NCBI GenBank assembly: GCA_030684405.1
Contig: JAUXYA010000009.1
Span: 1-64,000, forward strand
From: Burkholderiales bacterium
GTDB lineage: Bacteria; Pseudomonadota; Gammaproteobacteria; Burkholderiales; SG8-41
DNA: 64,000 nt
Direction of reading: 5' to 3'
The notes beneath the pieces were generated by a model, which saw only the letters and a program-made list of their open reading frames with translations, was not told the DNA's origin and did no database searches. Below are positions 1-7,423 of this stretch, in pieces (the stretch's first letter is position 1; the number at the start of each line of letters is the position of its first letter). The position numbers and the translations under genes are program-made.

Positions 1-6
1 CATGTT

Positions 7-112
7 TCCCTCACCCTCGATCCCTCTCCCGGAGGGAGAGGGATGCAAAGCCCTTCTCCCGTCGGGACAAGGGGACACTTGAAGCGGAGCAGAAGGGTGG
101 GGATGAGGGAGA
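7..112. repeat. Imperfect palindromic intergenic repeat
   Basis: A perfect inner palindrome (CCCTCTCCCGGAGGGAGAGGG, about 22-42, arms around CCGG) is nested in longer arms: TCCCTCACCCT at 7-17 faces AGGGTGGGGATGAGGGA at 94-110. This resembles the CCTCTCCC/GGGAGAGG dispersed palindromes common between genes of GC-rich proteobacteria. The rest of 1-265 shows no convincing gene. Confidence 0.6.
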
Positions 113-221
113 AGTGTCGCGCAGTTACGTAATCCTCAATAGAACAATTCAAGTGGTGGTGTCTGGTGGTGGCGCGGCGAGAAAGCTGCTGCAGACGGAA
201 AGGAGGTGATCGGTGGTGGTG

Positions 222-260
222 ACACGGGGTCGCCGGCGGTGGCGTCCCCGTGTTTTTTTC
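222..260 (+). terminator. Hairpin with T-run downstream of the Bug receptor gene
   Basis: ACACGGGG (222-229) pairs with CCCCGTGT (246-253), and a T-run to 259 follows on the plus strand. It lies a few bases past the stop of the minus-strand receptor gene. The U-tract is on the plus strand, so it best fits termination of transcripts entering from the left, although the stem could also protect the 3' end of the minus-strand mRNA. Confidence 0.55.
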
Positions 261-265
261 GCGCC

Positions 266-1231
266 TCAGTCGGCCTTCAGTCCGAGTTCCTTCACCGCAG
301 TCCGGTAACGAACCAGCTGGTCGGCGATGAAGCTGCGGAACTCTGCCGGTGTGTTATGCACCGGATCGACGCCCAGTTGCAGGAAACGCTGGCTGATGTC
401 GGCCGAGTTGACCGCGGTGGCAACGGCCTGGTTGAGCTTGCGGATGACCGGCTCCGGCGTTTTTGCCGGCGCGAGCATGCCGAACCAGCCGAAGGACTGG
501 TAGGTCGGGATGCCGGCTTCGGCGACAGTGGGCACGTCCGGCAGCGTGGGGGAGCGCTTGATACCGCCCACCGCCAGCGCACGCAGTTTCCCGGCCTGCA
601 CCTGCGAGGTCATGCTGGCCATCGGACCGAAATAGAATTGTGTTTCACCGGACATCGTGGCCGCCACCGAAGGCGCGCCGCCCTTATACGGGATGTGGAC
701 GGTGTCCTTGTCGATGCCGGCGCGATGCACAAACAACGCGATCGCGTAATGGCTGGTCGAACCGGTGCCGCCGGAAGCGTAGTTCAGCGCTTTCGGTTTC
801 GACTGCGCCAGTGCGACCAGTTCCTTCACCGAGGAGACTTTCAGCGAGGGATTGGCGACCAGCAGGTTCTGCGAGATCGCGAACAGCGAGATCGGCGTGA
901 AATCCTTCACCGGATCGTAGTTCAGCTTTGAGCGCAGGGCCGGAGAGAAGGAATGCGTCGACACCGATCCCGCGAGCAGGGTGTAACCGTCGGCATTCGC
1001 CTGGGCGGCGATTTCGGCGCCCAGGGTGCCGCCGGCGCCGCCGCGGTTGTCGATCACCATCGTCTGGCCCAGCACCTCTCCGAGCTTGAGCGCGATGATG
1101 CGACCTATGGTGTCGTTGGCGCCGCTCGGGGGGTTCGGCGAAATCATCCGCAGCGGCCGATTGGGATAGTCCTGGGCCTGGGCGAGCGTGGCGATGATCA
1201 GCCCGCAGGCAATGAGTGTTGAGCGAAACAT
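266..1231 (-). CDS. Bug/TctC-family periplasmic substrate-binding protein
   Basis: A 321-residue tripartite-tricarboxylate-type solute receptor. Residues 1-19 are a Sec signal peptide ending AQA. The mature part has the family pattern: YPNRPLRMISPNPPSGAND near the N terminus, the VIDNRGGAGGTLGAE ligand-loop region, and the DGYTLL and HIPYKGG segments. The ATG at 1231 is preceded by GGAGGAG. It ends a minus-strand catabolic operon and no TctA/TctB membrane subunits are near, as is common for orphan Bug proteins of Burkholderiales. The ligand, probably an organic acid or the pathway substrate, cannot be read from sequence. Confidence 0.93.
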   Translation of the reverse strand: MFRSTLIACGLIIATLAQAQDYPNRPLRMISPNPPSGANDTIGRIIALKLGEVLGQTMVIDNRGGAGGTLGAEIAAQANADGYTLLAGSVSTHSFSPALRSKLNYDPVKDFTPISLFAISQNLLVANPSLKVSSVKELVALAQSKPKALNYASGGTGSTSHYAIALFVHRAGIDKDTVHIPYKGGAPSVAATMSGETQFYFGPMASMTSQVQAGKLRALAVGGIKRSPTLPDVPTVAEAGIPTYQSFGWFGMLAPAKTPEPVIRKLNQAVATAVNSADISQRFLQLGVDPVHNTPAEFRSFIADQLVRYRTAVKELGLKAD

Positions 1232-1256
1232 GATTCTCCTCCGGCTTGTTGTGTTT

Positions 1257-2342
1257 TCAGGTCTCCAGCGGCAGCCGCACCGGCTTGCCGTCGCGCGCTG
1301 AGCGTTCGATCGCAATCGTGGTCTGCAGGTTGATCAACGCCTGCTCCGGCGTGGTATGCACTGTCGGACTGCCGGTCGCGAGATGATCGAGCCAGGCGCG
1401 GGTTTCATTGCCCAGCGGTCCCCAGAAATCGCCGACTGCCCAGTCGCCGGCAGTGTTGCTGCCGAGGAAGGCCATGTTGACCGCGTGATCCGGAACGTAG
1501 GCATGCGGAATGCCCTTGTCGGAGTAGAGGATGTGGTCCATGTGGTCATCATCGATGATCATCGTCCCCTCGGTGCCGAGCAATTCGAGGCGGTCGGACT
1601 GGCCCAGCGTCGGGTAACGCGCGGGCAGCGCGTAGCTGACGCCGAAATTGATCACCGCACCGTCGGCAAAGGTCACGATAGCCCAGGTCACATCGTCGGC
1701 GCCATAACCGGCGTCGCGGAAAATGCCCTTCTGACCGCGGGCGACGACTTCCACCGGCACATTGCCTTCGAGGAACCAGCACATCAGGTCAACGTAATAG
1801 GTCAGCACGTCCAGCACCGGCGTCGCATGCGGGTCGCGCTTGAGTATCGCGAAAGCCTGGGCGCGCGAGTTGTAGACCCGGGCGAGCCCGCCGGTGACGC
1901 GGCCGAGCCGGCCCTGGATCATCTGTTCCTTGGCGCGCAGGTAACATTCCTTGTAACGCCGGCTGTAGCCGATTCGCAGTTCGCCGCCTGTGGACTCCAG
2001 CGTGGCGAGGATATCCTCTGCGTCGTTCAGCGATAGCGCGATGGGTTTCTCCACCAGCACCGGCTTGCCCAGTTCCAGGGCGCGCTTGACCGGCGCGGCG
2101 TGCTCGCCTTCCGGCGTGGACACAAAAACCGCAGTGACTTCGGGGTGTTCGATGATTTCGAAATTGTTCGCCGAATGCAGGTCGGCACCGGTGGTTTTTG
2201 CCAGTGCCGCAGCTTTTGCGGGATCCTGGTCGGCGATGGCAAGGAAACCGACGGACGGGTGTTTGGCGGCGAGGCGTGCGCGTAACGTGCCGATGCGGCC
2301 AGCACCGATGACGGCGATGCCGAGGGTTTTACTTTGTTTCAA
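1257..2342 (-). CDS. Gfo/Idh/MocA-family oxidoreductase
   Basis: A 361-residue NAD(P)-dependent sugar or cyclitol dehydrogenase. The Rossmann motif GAGRIG is at residues 13-18 and the family signature EKP at 98-100, followed by the alpha/beta C-terminal domain. I chose a TTG start at 2342, because AGGAGGAG lies five bases upstream. An in-frame GTG at 2378 would put that ribosome-binding site inside the gene. It lies between the Bug receptor and the D-2-hydroxyacid dehydrogenase and is the second Gfo/Idh enzyme of this operon, suggesting two oxidation steps on a polyol- or sugar-acid-like substrate (inference). Confidence 0.9.
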   Translation of the reverse strand: MKQSKTLGIAVIGAGRIGTLRARLAAKHPSVGFLAIADQDPAKAAALAKTTGADLHSANNFEIIEHPEVTAVFVSTPEGEHAAPVKRALELGKPVLVEKPIALSLNDAEDILATLESTGGELRIGYSRRYKECYLRAKEQMIQGRLGRVTGGLARVYNSRAQAFAILKRDPHATPVLDVLTYYVDLMCWFLEGNVPVEVVARGQKGIFRDAGYGADDVTWAIVTFADGAVINFGVSYALPARYPTLGQSDRLELLGTEGTMIIDDDHMDHILYSDKGIPHAYVPDHAVNMAFLGSNTAGDWAVGDFWGPLGNETRAWLDHLATGSPTVHTTPEQALINLQTTIAIERSARDGKPVRLPLET

Positions 2343-2390
2343 CGGGGCTCCTCCTGTTGCGGCAGCGCTGGGCGCCACCTGCCCCGTATT

Positions 2391-3368
2391 CTAGTAGACG
2401 CGATTGGCGACCGTCCCGCCGTTCAGCACATGCTGGACGTTTTCCCAGGAAGCTTTGAACAGGAATGCCGCCGACTGGCGGGTCACGCCGGCGACGTGCG
2501 GCGTCAGTAGCAGGCGCGAGGCGGCTTCGCCCTCGAGCTTGAGCAGCGGATTGTCGGAGGTCGCAGGTTCGATGCTGTAGACATCCACTGCGGCGCCGGT
2601 AATACGCCTGTCGCTCAGGGCCTGCGCCAGTGCGGCTTCGTCGACCACGCCGCCGCGAGCGCCGTTGATCAGCACCGCGTCCGGTTTCATCAACGCCAAC
2701 TGCGCAGTACCAATCAGGTTCGTTGTGGCAGGGATCAGTGGCACGTGCAGCGTCACCACGTCGGCGGTTTTCAGCAGTTCGTCGAGCGGCAACGCTTTCG
2801 CGTTCATCGCGTCGGCCGGCGACTTGTCTTTCAGTGTCGGGTCAAAGTAAACAATGCGGCAACCGATCCTGTGGAAGGCCTGCGCCACCGCCTTGCCGAT
2901 CACGCCCATGCCGACCACGCCGACAGTCGCGCCGTCGATGCCGGCGAGGTTGTCGGCCATCATGCGGTTGCGGAAGGGGATGTAATTGCCCCTCTTGATC
3001 TCGGCATCGGCCCAGGCGAAGCGCCGCAGCAATACCGACGCACAGGCGGTGGTGTACTCCGCGAGCGCGCTGTTACTGCCGCCGGGCACATTGGCGACCG
3101 GAATGCCGAGTTTCTTCAGCGCAACTTCGTCGAGACGGTCGACGCCAGCGCCGGTGATCTGCACCACTTTTAGCGAAGTGCCTTCGAACAGCGCGGCAGG
3201 CAGCTTCGGGCCGACCGCGGGCATCATCACCGCAAGCGTATTCTTCATCAGCGCCGGCAGGTCGGCGTCATCGGGTTTGCGATAGGCGATCTTGATGTTC
3301 TGCGGTGGTGTGACGCCAACGCGGGTGAAATCGGCTTCGGGGCGGAGGCAGACGACGTCGATGGACAT
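2391..3368 (-). CDS. D-isomer-specific 2-hydroxyacid dehydrogenase
   Basis: 325 residues, normal for the family. The NAD-binding motif GMGVIG is at 153-158. The catalytic arginine lies in NGARGGVVDE and the catalytic histidine in LTPHVAG. It would reduce a 2-oxoacid or oxidise a D-2-hydroxyacid with NAD(P)H. The ATG at 3368 has only a weak AAAGG upstream. It sits in the minus-strand operon between a Gfo/Idh oxidoreductase and a cupin protein, so it probably handles a hydroxyacid intermediate of the same pathway. The exact substrate is unknown. Confidence 0.9.
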   Translation of the reverse strand: MSIDVVCLRPEADFTRVGVTPPQNIKIAYRKPDDADLPALMKNTLAVMMPAVGPKLPAALFEGTSLKVVQITGAGVDRLDEVALKKLGIPVANVPGGSNSALAEYTTACASVLLRRFAWADAEIKRGNYIPFRNRMMADNLAGIDGATVGVVGMGVIGKAVAQAFHRIGCRIVYFDPTLKDKSPADAMNAKALPLDELLKTADVVTLHVPLIPATTNLIGTAQLALMKPDAVLINGARGGVVDEAALAQALSDRRITGAAVDVYSIEPATSDNPLLKLEGEAASRLLLTPHVAGVTRQSAAFLFKASWENVQHVLNGGTVANRVY

Positions 3369-3384
3369 GATTCAAAACCTTTTT

Positions 3385-3492
3385 TAGCCACAGAGGTCAC
3401 AGAGAGCACAGAGAAAACCCCCGGGGATGCAGCAGGCATTCTGCCCGGGTGTTTTTCGCTGTTCTCTGTGTTCTCTGTGACCTCTGTGGCTA
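3385..3492. repeat. Dispersed palindrome of the AGCCACAGAG family, copy 1
   Basis: The left arm at 3385-3414 begins TAGCCACAGAGGTCACAGAG. The right arm at 3463-3492 is its near-perfect reverse complement, with about 48 bases between. The last three bases of the right arm, read on the minus strand, are the TAG stop of the cupin gene. A second member of the family lies at 62251-62358. Confidence 0.8.
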
Positions 3493-3873
3493 GCTTTTAA
3501 GGGGTGTGGTTTCCTGCGTGCGCTTGCTGATATCCGCCACCGGGAAGAAGCACAGCAGCACCAGCGGCTCGCTGCCGGTGTTGCGGGTGGCGTGTTTCTC
3601 GCCGGAGGGGATCAGGATGGTATCGCCGGCTTTCAGCGGATAACTGCCGCTGTCGGCTTCGGTGCAGCCTTCGCCGGACATCACGAAGATGCATTCTTCG
3701 AAACCCTGGTGAAAATGTTTGCCGCGCGGGGCGTCGCCGGGGTGCGCTGGCGGGATTTCGACCAGACGCAGCGTCACCGCCTGCGAACCCTTTTCGCCGG
3801 AGACAATTTCCAGCGACTTGCGGCCGGGCAGGCCCATGCTTTTGGCTTCGGACTGGGTCAGGACCTTGGCCAT
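3490..3873 (-). CDS. Small cupin-domain protein
   Basis: 127 residues forming a single cupin barrel. The metal-binding motif 1 reads HPGDAPRGKHFHQGFEE-CIFVMSG (His-x-His-x4-Glu type) and motif 2 contains PLKAGDTILIPSGEKHATRN. Such proteins bind a divalent metal and act as isomerases, lyases, dioxygenases or sensors. The ATG at 3873 overlaps the TGA of the upstream creatininase-family gene (ATGA), so the two are translationally coupled. The stop codon is supplied by an arm of a palindromic repeat, so the C terminus may have been altered by that insertion. Confidence 0.88.
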   Translation of the reverse strand: MAKVLTQSEAKSMGLPGRKSLEIVSGEKGSQAVTLRLVEIPPAHPGDAPRGKHFHQGFEECIFVMSGEGCTEADSGSYPLKAGDTILIPSGEKHATRNTGSEPLVLLCFFPVADISKRTQETTPLKS

Positions 3874-4670
3874 CAGCTCGCCACTTTCAGGTGCTTGATC
3901 TCGGCGGTGCCGCCCTGAGCCTCGTCGAGAAGCGCGAAGATCTCGCCGCATTCCTTGGCGATGGCGTCGGCGATGTCGTTGAGCATTTTCAGGCCCTTCG
4001 CTGCGGTGGCGTGTTCCGGTGCGCCGTACCAGCCTGTGGCGGCGATGGTCTTGATGTCACGCAGGACGGGCTGATAACTGCGAGTGCGGCGCAAGCGGTC
4101 CCATTTGCGGCCATGACCGTGGTCCGAGGAGTAGTCGATACGGTCGAGGTGCACCAGGTCGGGCTGGTAGGCCAGCACCGCAAGCGCTTCGATTTCACCG
4201 CCATGGGTCAGCCCGCCGCAGTCATGGCCATAGAGTTCGGCGGCGACGTAGCAGGCCTGCACGACGATGACGCTCATGCCGACTTCGCGGTGAAGTTTTT
4301 CAGAGGCGATCGCCAGCGAGGGGATGTTGCCTTCGTGCCAGTTGAGGATCAGCAGGCGTTTCGCGCCGTGCTGGGCAGTCGAGGCGCAGGTTTCGGTGAC
4401 CACGCGCTGGTAGGTGTCGGGGGTCAGCGTGATCGTGCCCTCGAAAGGCATGTGCATGGGCGTCACGCCCAGCGGTCCGCCCGGCAGCACGAGGCCGTCC
4501 ATGCGTTCGGCCACGGCATGGCCGATGACGTTGGCGGCGTAAATGTCGGTGCCGGTGGGCAGATGTGGCCCGTGCTGCTCGACGCTGCCTGCCGGCAGGA
4601 TCACCAGCGGGTTTTTCTTCAGCTGCGCCGCGATCTCGGGCTGGGTCAGGTCTATGAAGTAACGGTTCAT
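3873..4670 (-). CDS. Creatininase-family hydrolase
   Basis: 265 residues. The metal-site signature PAGSVEQHGPHLPTGTD places Glu31, His33 and Asp42 as in creatininase. A second metal segment reads NWHEGN where NGHGGN is more usual, and THGGEIEALA supplies a further Glu. Family members hydrolyse cyclic amides (creatinine) and related ring systems; as I recall, a cyclitol ring-opening hydrolase (IolN) also belongs here. Lying between Gfo/Idh dehydrogenases and a cupin, it may open a ring made by the dehydrogenase. The ATG at 4670 has no strong ribosome-binding site. Confidence 0.88.
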   Translation of the reverse strand: MNRYFIDLTQPEIAAQLKKNPLVILPAGSVEQHGPHLPTGTDIYAANVIGHAVAERMDGLVLPGGPLGVTPMHMPFEGTITLTPDTYQRVVTETCASTAQHGAKRLLILNWHEGNIPSLAIASEKLHREVGMSVIVVQACYVAAELYGHDCGGLTHGGEIEALAVLAYQPDLVHLDRIDYSSDHGHGRKWDRLRRTRSYQPVLRDIKTIAATGWYGAPEHATAAKGLKMLNDIADAIAKECGEIFALLDEAQGGTAEIKHLKVAS

Positions 4671-4683
4671 GATATGAGTGCCT

Positions 4684-4762
4684 GGTGATTGGTAATTGGT
4701 GCTTGGTAAATGGTGGTGAGTGGGCCGGTTTTCCAATTAGCAGCCACCAATCACCAATTACC
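4684..4762. repeat. Imperfect inverted repeat of GATTGGTAATTGG type
   Basis: Arms at 4684-4713 and 4733-4762 are reverse complements at roughly 24 of 30 positions and are themselves built of ATTGGT units. It fills the gap between the creatininase-family and Gfo/Idh genes and could form a transcript hairpin inside the operon. Confidence 0.6.
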
Positions 4763-4767
4763 GTCTT

Positions 4768-5850
4768 TCAAGCTGCACGTTTTGCATCGTTCTTGGAGCG
4801 GGCGTCGTTCATCACTTCTTCGATGGTGACGCACTGGCCCTTGCGGTCGATCGACTTCAGCGCGGCGTTGGTCATCGCCACTGCGACGTTGCCATTGTGG
4901 GCGGTCAGTTCGTTCGGCTTGCCGGAGAGGCAGCTGTCGGCAAAGGCTTCGAGTTCGGCGCGGAACATGTCGGATTCCGGCAGCTTGATGTCTTCGCGCT
5001 TGCCCCAGCCGTCCTTGCCGCGCTGGATGTAGAGCACGGAGTTCTTGTGCAGAAGATGCGGCGTATCCCAGGTACCGAAATCGATTTCGTAGTGCATCAG
5101 GCCCTTGGAGCCGAACACGCGTACCGCGAAGATGCCGGGCGAGGTCCAGCAGGAGCCGACGTAGCCGATCTTGCCGTCCTTGAAGCGCACCAGGGTCATC
5201 GACTGGTCGTCGACTTCGGCGCCGACCGGCGACAGCTTGGAGGCCATCGACGACACTTCCTGCACTTCGCCGCCGAGCAGGTGCAGCACGTCGAACTGGT
5301 GGATCGCCAGCTGCGACAGCGGGCCGCCGGGGGCGCGGTCCTTGTACCAGCGCCAGGTCTGCGGTGTCAGTTCCAGCGCGCGCTCGTTGGAGAAATTGGC
5401 TTCGATGAAGGCGACACGCCCCAACTCGCCGGCGTCGATTTTTTCCTTGATGATGCGGATGCCGGCCATCAGCCGCGCGCTGTGGCCGACGGTGACGGTG
5501 ACGCCGTGCTGTTTCTGCAGCGCTTCGATTTTCAGGCCGTCTTCCAGCGTCTGCGAGATCGGCTTTTCGGTGTAGACGTGTTTGCCGCCCTTGGCGACGA
5601 TCTCGGCCATCGGCAGGTGCTGTTCGTTGGGCACCGTCAGGATCACGCCTTTGATTTCCGGGTTGGCCAGCATCGCCTGCATGTCGGGCACTGCGGGCAC
5701 ACCCATTTCCGCGGCAAAGGCATCACGTTTTTCCTGCGAACGGCTGTAGCCGGCGACGATCTGGACCTTGTTCGACTGTTTTGCGGCGCGGGTCAGGACC
5801 TTGGCCCAGCGGCCGAGGCCGACGATGCCGACTTTGACGGGGGTGCTCAT
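4768..5850 (-). CDS. Gfo/Idh/MocA-family oxidoreductase (operon-proximal)
   Basis: 360 residues. The Rossmann motif GLGRWA is at 11-16, the signature TEKP ends at residue 97, and the C-terminal domain is of the usual size. It is predicted to oxidise a sugar, cyclitol or related ring hydroxyl with NAD(P). It is the first gene of the minus-strand operon and is transcribed away from the GntR regulator at 5988, with a GTATTAC-repeat operator candidate between them. The C terminus ends KNDAKRAA next to a palindromic repeat. Confidence 0.91.
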   Translation of the reverse strand: MSTPVKVGIVGLGRWAKVLTRAAKQSNKVQIVAGYSRSQEKRDAFAAEMGVPAVPDMQAMLANPEIKGVILTVPNEQHLPMAEIVAKGGKHVYTEKPISQTLEDGLKIEALQKQHGVTVTVGHSARLMAGIRIIKEKIDAGELGRVAFIEANFSNERALELTPQTWRWYKDRAPGGPLSQLAIHQFDVLHLLGGEVQEVSSMASKLSPVGAEVDDQSMTLVRFKDGKIGYVGSCWTSPGIFAVRVFGSKGLMHYEIDFGTWDTPHLLHKNSVLYIQRGKDGWGKREDIKLPESDMFRAELEAFADSCLSGKPNELTAHNGNVAVAMTNAALKSIDRKGQCVTIEEVMNDARSKNDAKRAA

Positions 5851-5929
5851 GCTTGCGTGCTCCTCACGGGTATCTTCGGGAATGTGAACCGGCGGCGCGC
5901 GGCGGCAAAATGCTTGCTGCCGATGGCCA

Positions 5930-5958
5930 GTCGTAATATCGTATTACGGTATTACGAG
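5930..5958. promoter_or_regulatory. Candidate GntR/FCD operator between divergent units
   Basis: TCGTAATA (5931-5938) and TATTACGA (5950-5957) form an inverted repeat around a third overlapping CGTATTACG unit, giving GTATTAC elements in tandem. Spaced GT...AC half-sites are typical of FadR-subfamily GntR operators. The site is 30 bases before the GntR start and about 80 bases before the start of the divergent dehydrogenase. Confidence 0.65.
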
Positions 5959-5987
5959 CTGGTCAACGACCGCTTTCCGCAGACACC

Positions 5988-6689
5988 ATGAACAATCCGA
6001 AAATCGAGGGAATTCAGAAACTTGCGGCACCGCTGCGGCTGCAGGTGCTGGACGGCCTGCGCCGCGCGATCATCGACGGCCGCCTCGCGCCCGGTGCGCG
6101 GCTGACCGAGCGCGAGCTGACCGAGATGATGGGCGTGTCGCGCACGGTGATCCGCGAGGCACTGCGTCAACTCGAGTCCGAAGGCCTGATTGCCAACGTG
6201 CCGAACAAGGGGCCGGTGGTGCGCGCGCTGTCGCTGGCTGAAGCCAAGGATCTCTACACCATACGCGCGGTGCTGGAGGGGTTGGCTGCACGGCTGTTTG
6301 TGCAGAACGCCGGAGACGCCGAACTGAAGCGCCTGGCGCAGGCGCTGGATGTCGTTGCCGCTGCTTACAAACGCGGCGACGCGCAGGAAGTGCTGGAAAC
6401 CAAGAGCCAGTTTTACGCAGTGCTGTTCGAGGCGGCTGGCAGCGAGATCTTGTCTTCAATGCTCGGTACGCTGCATGCGCGCATCTGGCGCTGGCGCGCG
6501 CTGGGCCTGTCGCATCCGCGGCGCTCGATCAACCGCTCGCGGGAAAGCGTCAAGGGTTTGCGCGCAATGCTGGCGGTGATCCGCAAGCGCGATGCCGATG
6601 CTGCGGAGCGGCTGACGCGCGAGGAGGCGCAGGCCGCCGCAACGGAAATCATGCGGCTGATCGAATTGGGCGGGCACACGGCGGAATGA
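5988..6689 (+). CDS. GntR-family (FCD-type) transcriptional regulator
   Basis: 233 residues. An N-terminal winged helix-turn-helix spans about 15-78 (TERELTEMMGVSRTVIREAL is the recognition part), followed by an FCD effector domain at about 85-225 that normally binds a carboxylate or sugar acid through a metal site. It faces the catabolic operon at 266-5850, and an inverted-repeat operator lies in the shared upstream region, so it probably represses that operon until the substrate or an intermediate binds. Its TGA overlaps the ATG of the TauE-family gene (ATGA), so the exporter is co-expressed. Confidence 0.93.
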   Translation: MNNPKIEGIQKLAAPLRLQVLDGLRRAIIDGRLAPGARLTERELTEMMGVSRTVIREALRQLESEGLIANVPNKGPVVRALSLAEAKDLYTIRAVLEGLAARLFVQNAGDAELKRLAQALDVVAAAYKRGDAQEVLETKSQFYAVLFEAAGSEILSSMLGTLHARIWRWRALGLSHPRRSINRSRESVKGLRAMLAVIRKRDADAAERLTREEAQAAATEIMRLIELGGHTAE

Positions 6690-7423
6690 TCGGTCTTTCG
6701 CCTCTGGAGCAGGGGTACTGCATCGTCGTGCTGATCGCGAGCTACGCGCTGCGCGGCAGCACGGGTTTCGGAGGCTTCGCCGCGATGCCGCTGCTGGCGC
6801 TGGTGATTCCGATGAAAGTGCTGGTGCCGGTGTGGACGCTGCTGACCATCTCGTCGTCGGCAACGTTGTTCGGCAAGGATCGCCGGCATGTGTCGCTGTC
6901 GCTGATCCTGCGCATCCTGCCCTCGTGCACGCTGGGCATCCTGCTCGGCCTGTACCTGTTCAAAACGCTGGACGCGGCCTGGCTCACGCGCGGGCTGGGC
7001 GCGCTGGTGTCGTGCTACGGCCTCTATGCGTTGTGGCAGACCCGCAGCGGCGAATCGCCAAAGCCTCCGCGCGCGGTGGCCACTGCGGCGAGTTTCCTCG
7101 CAGGCGCGGTGGGCACGATGTTCGGCACCATGGCGAGCCTGTTCTTCGCCGTCTATATGGATGCCATCCGCGTCACCAAGGAGCAGTTCCGCGGCACGCT
7201 GGCAGCGCTGATGATGACGCTGGCGGTGGTTCGGGGGGTTGGTTATTACGCGGTGGGCGAATTCGGCCGCGAATCGCTGCTGCTGTTCGCTGCGGCGCTG
7301 CCGTTCATGCTGATCGGGATATTCCTCGGCGACCGCATCCACACCGGCATGAGCGAGGCGACGTTTCGCCGCGTGGTCTGCGTCATCCTGATTCTGAGCG
7401 GGCTGCCGTTGATGCTCAAATAG
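6686..7423 (+). CDS. TauE/SafE-family (TSUP) membrane transporter
   Basis: 245 residues, mostly hydrophobic, with about eight predicted membrane segments. The N-terminal signature STGFGGFAAMPLLAL is the glycine-rich repeat motif of the sulfite-exporter/TauE family, which moves sulfite, sulfoacetate or other organic anions. It overlaps the GntR gene by four bases and so shares its mRNA. Its 3' end overlaps the cyclase gene on the other strand by eight bases, tail to tail. The linkage suggests transport of a substrate or product of the GntR-controlled pathway. Confidence 0.88.
   Translation: MIGLSPLEQGYCIVVLIASYALRGSTGFGGFAAMPLLALVIPMKVLVPVWTLLTISSSATLFGKDRRHVSLSLILRILPSCTLGILLGLYLFKTLDAAWLTRGLGALVSCYGLYALWQTRSGESPKPPRAVATAASFLAGAVGTMFGTMASLFFAVYMDAIRVTKEQFRGTLAALMMTLAVVRGVGYYAVGEFGRESLLLFAAALPFMLIGIFLGDRIHTGMSEATFRRVVCVILILSGLPLMLK

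Noticed and set aside
222-260. Hairpin as a standard terminator for the minus-strand receptor gene at 266
   Set aside because: The T-run is on the plus strand; on the minus strand no U-tract follows the stem, so only a plus-strand or stabilising role was recorded.
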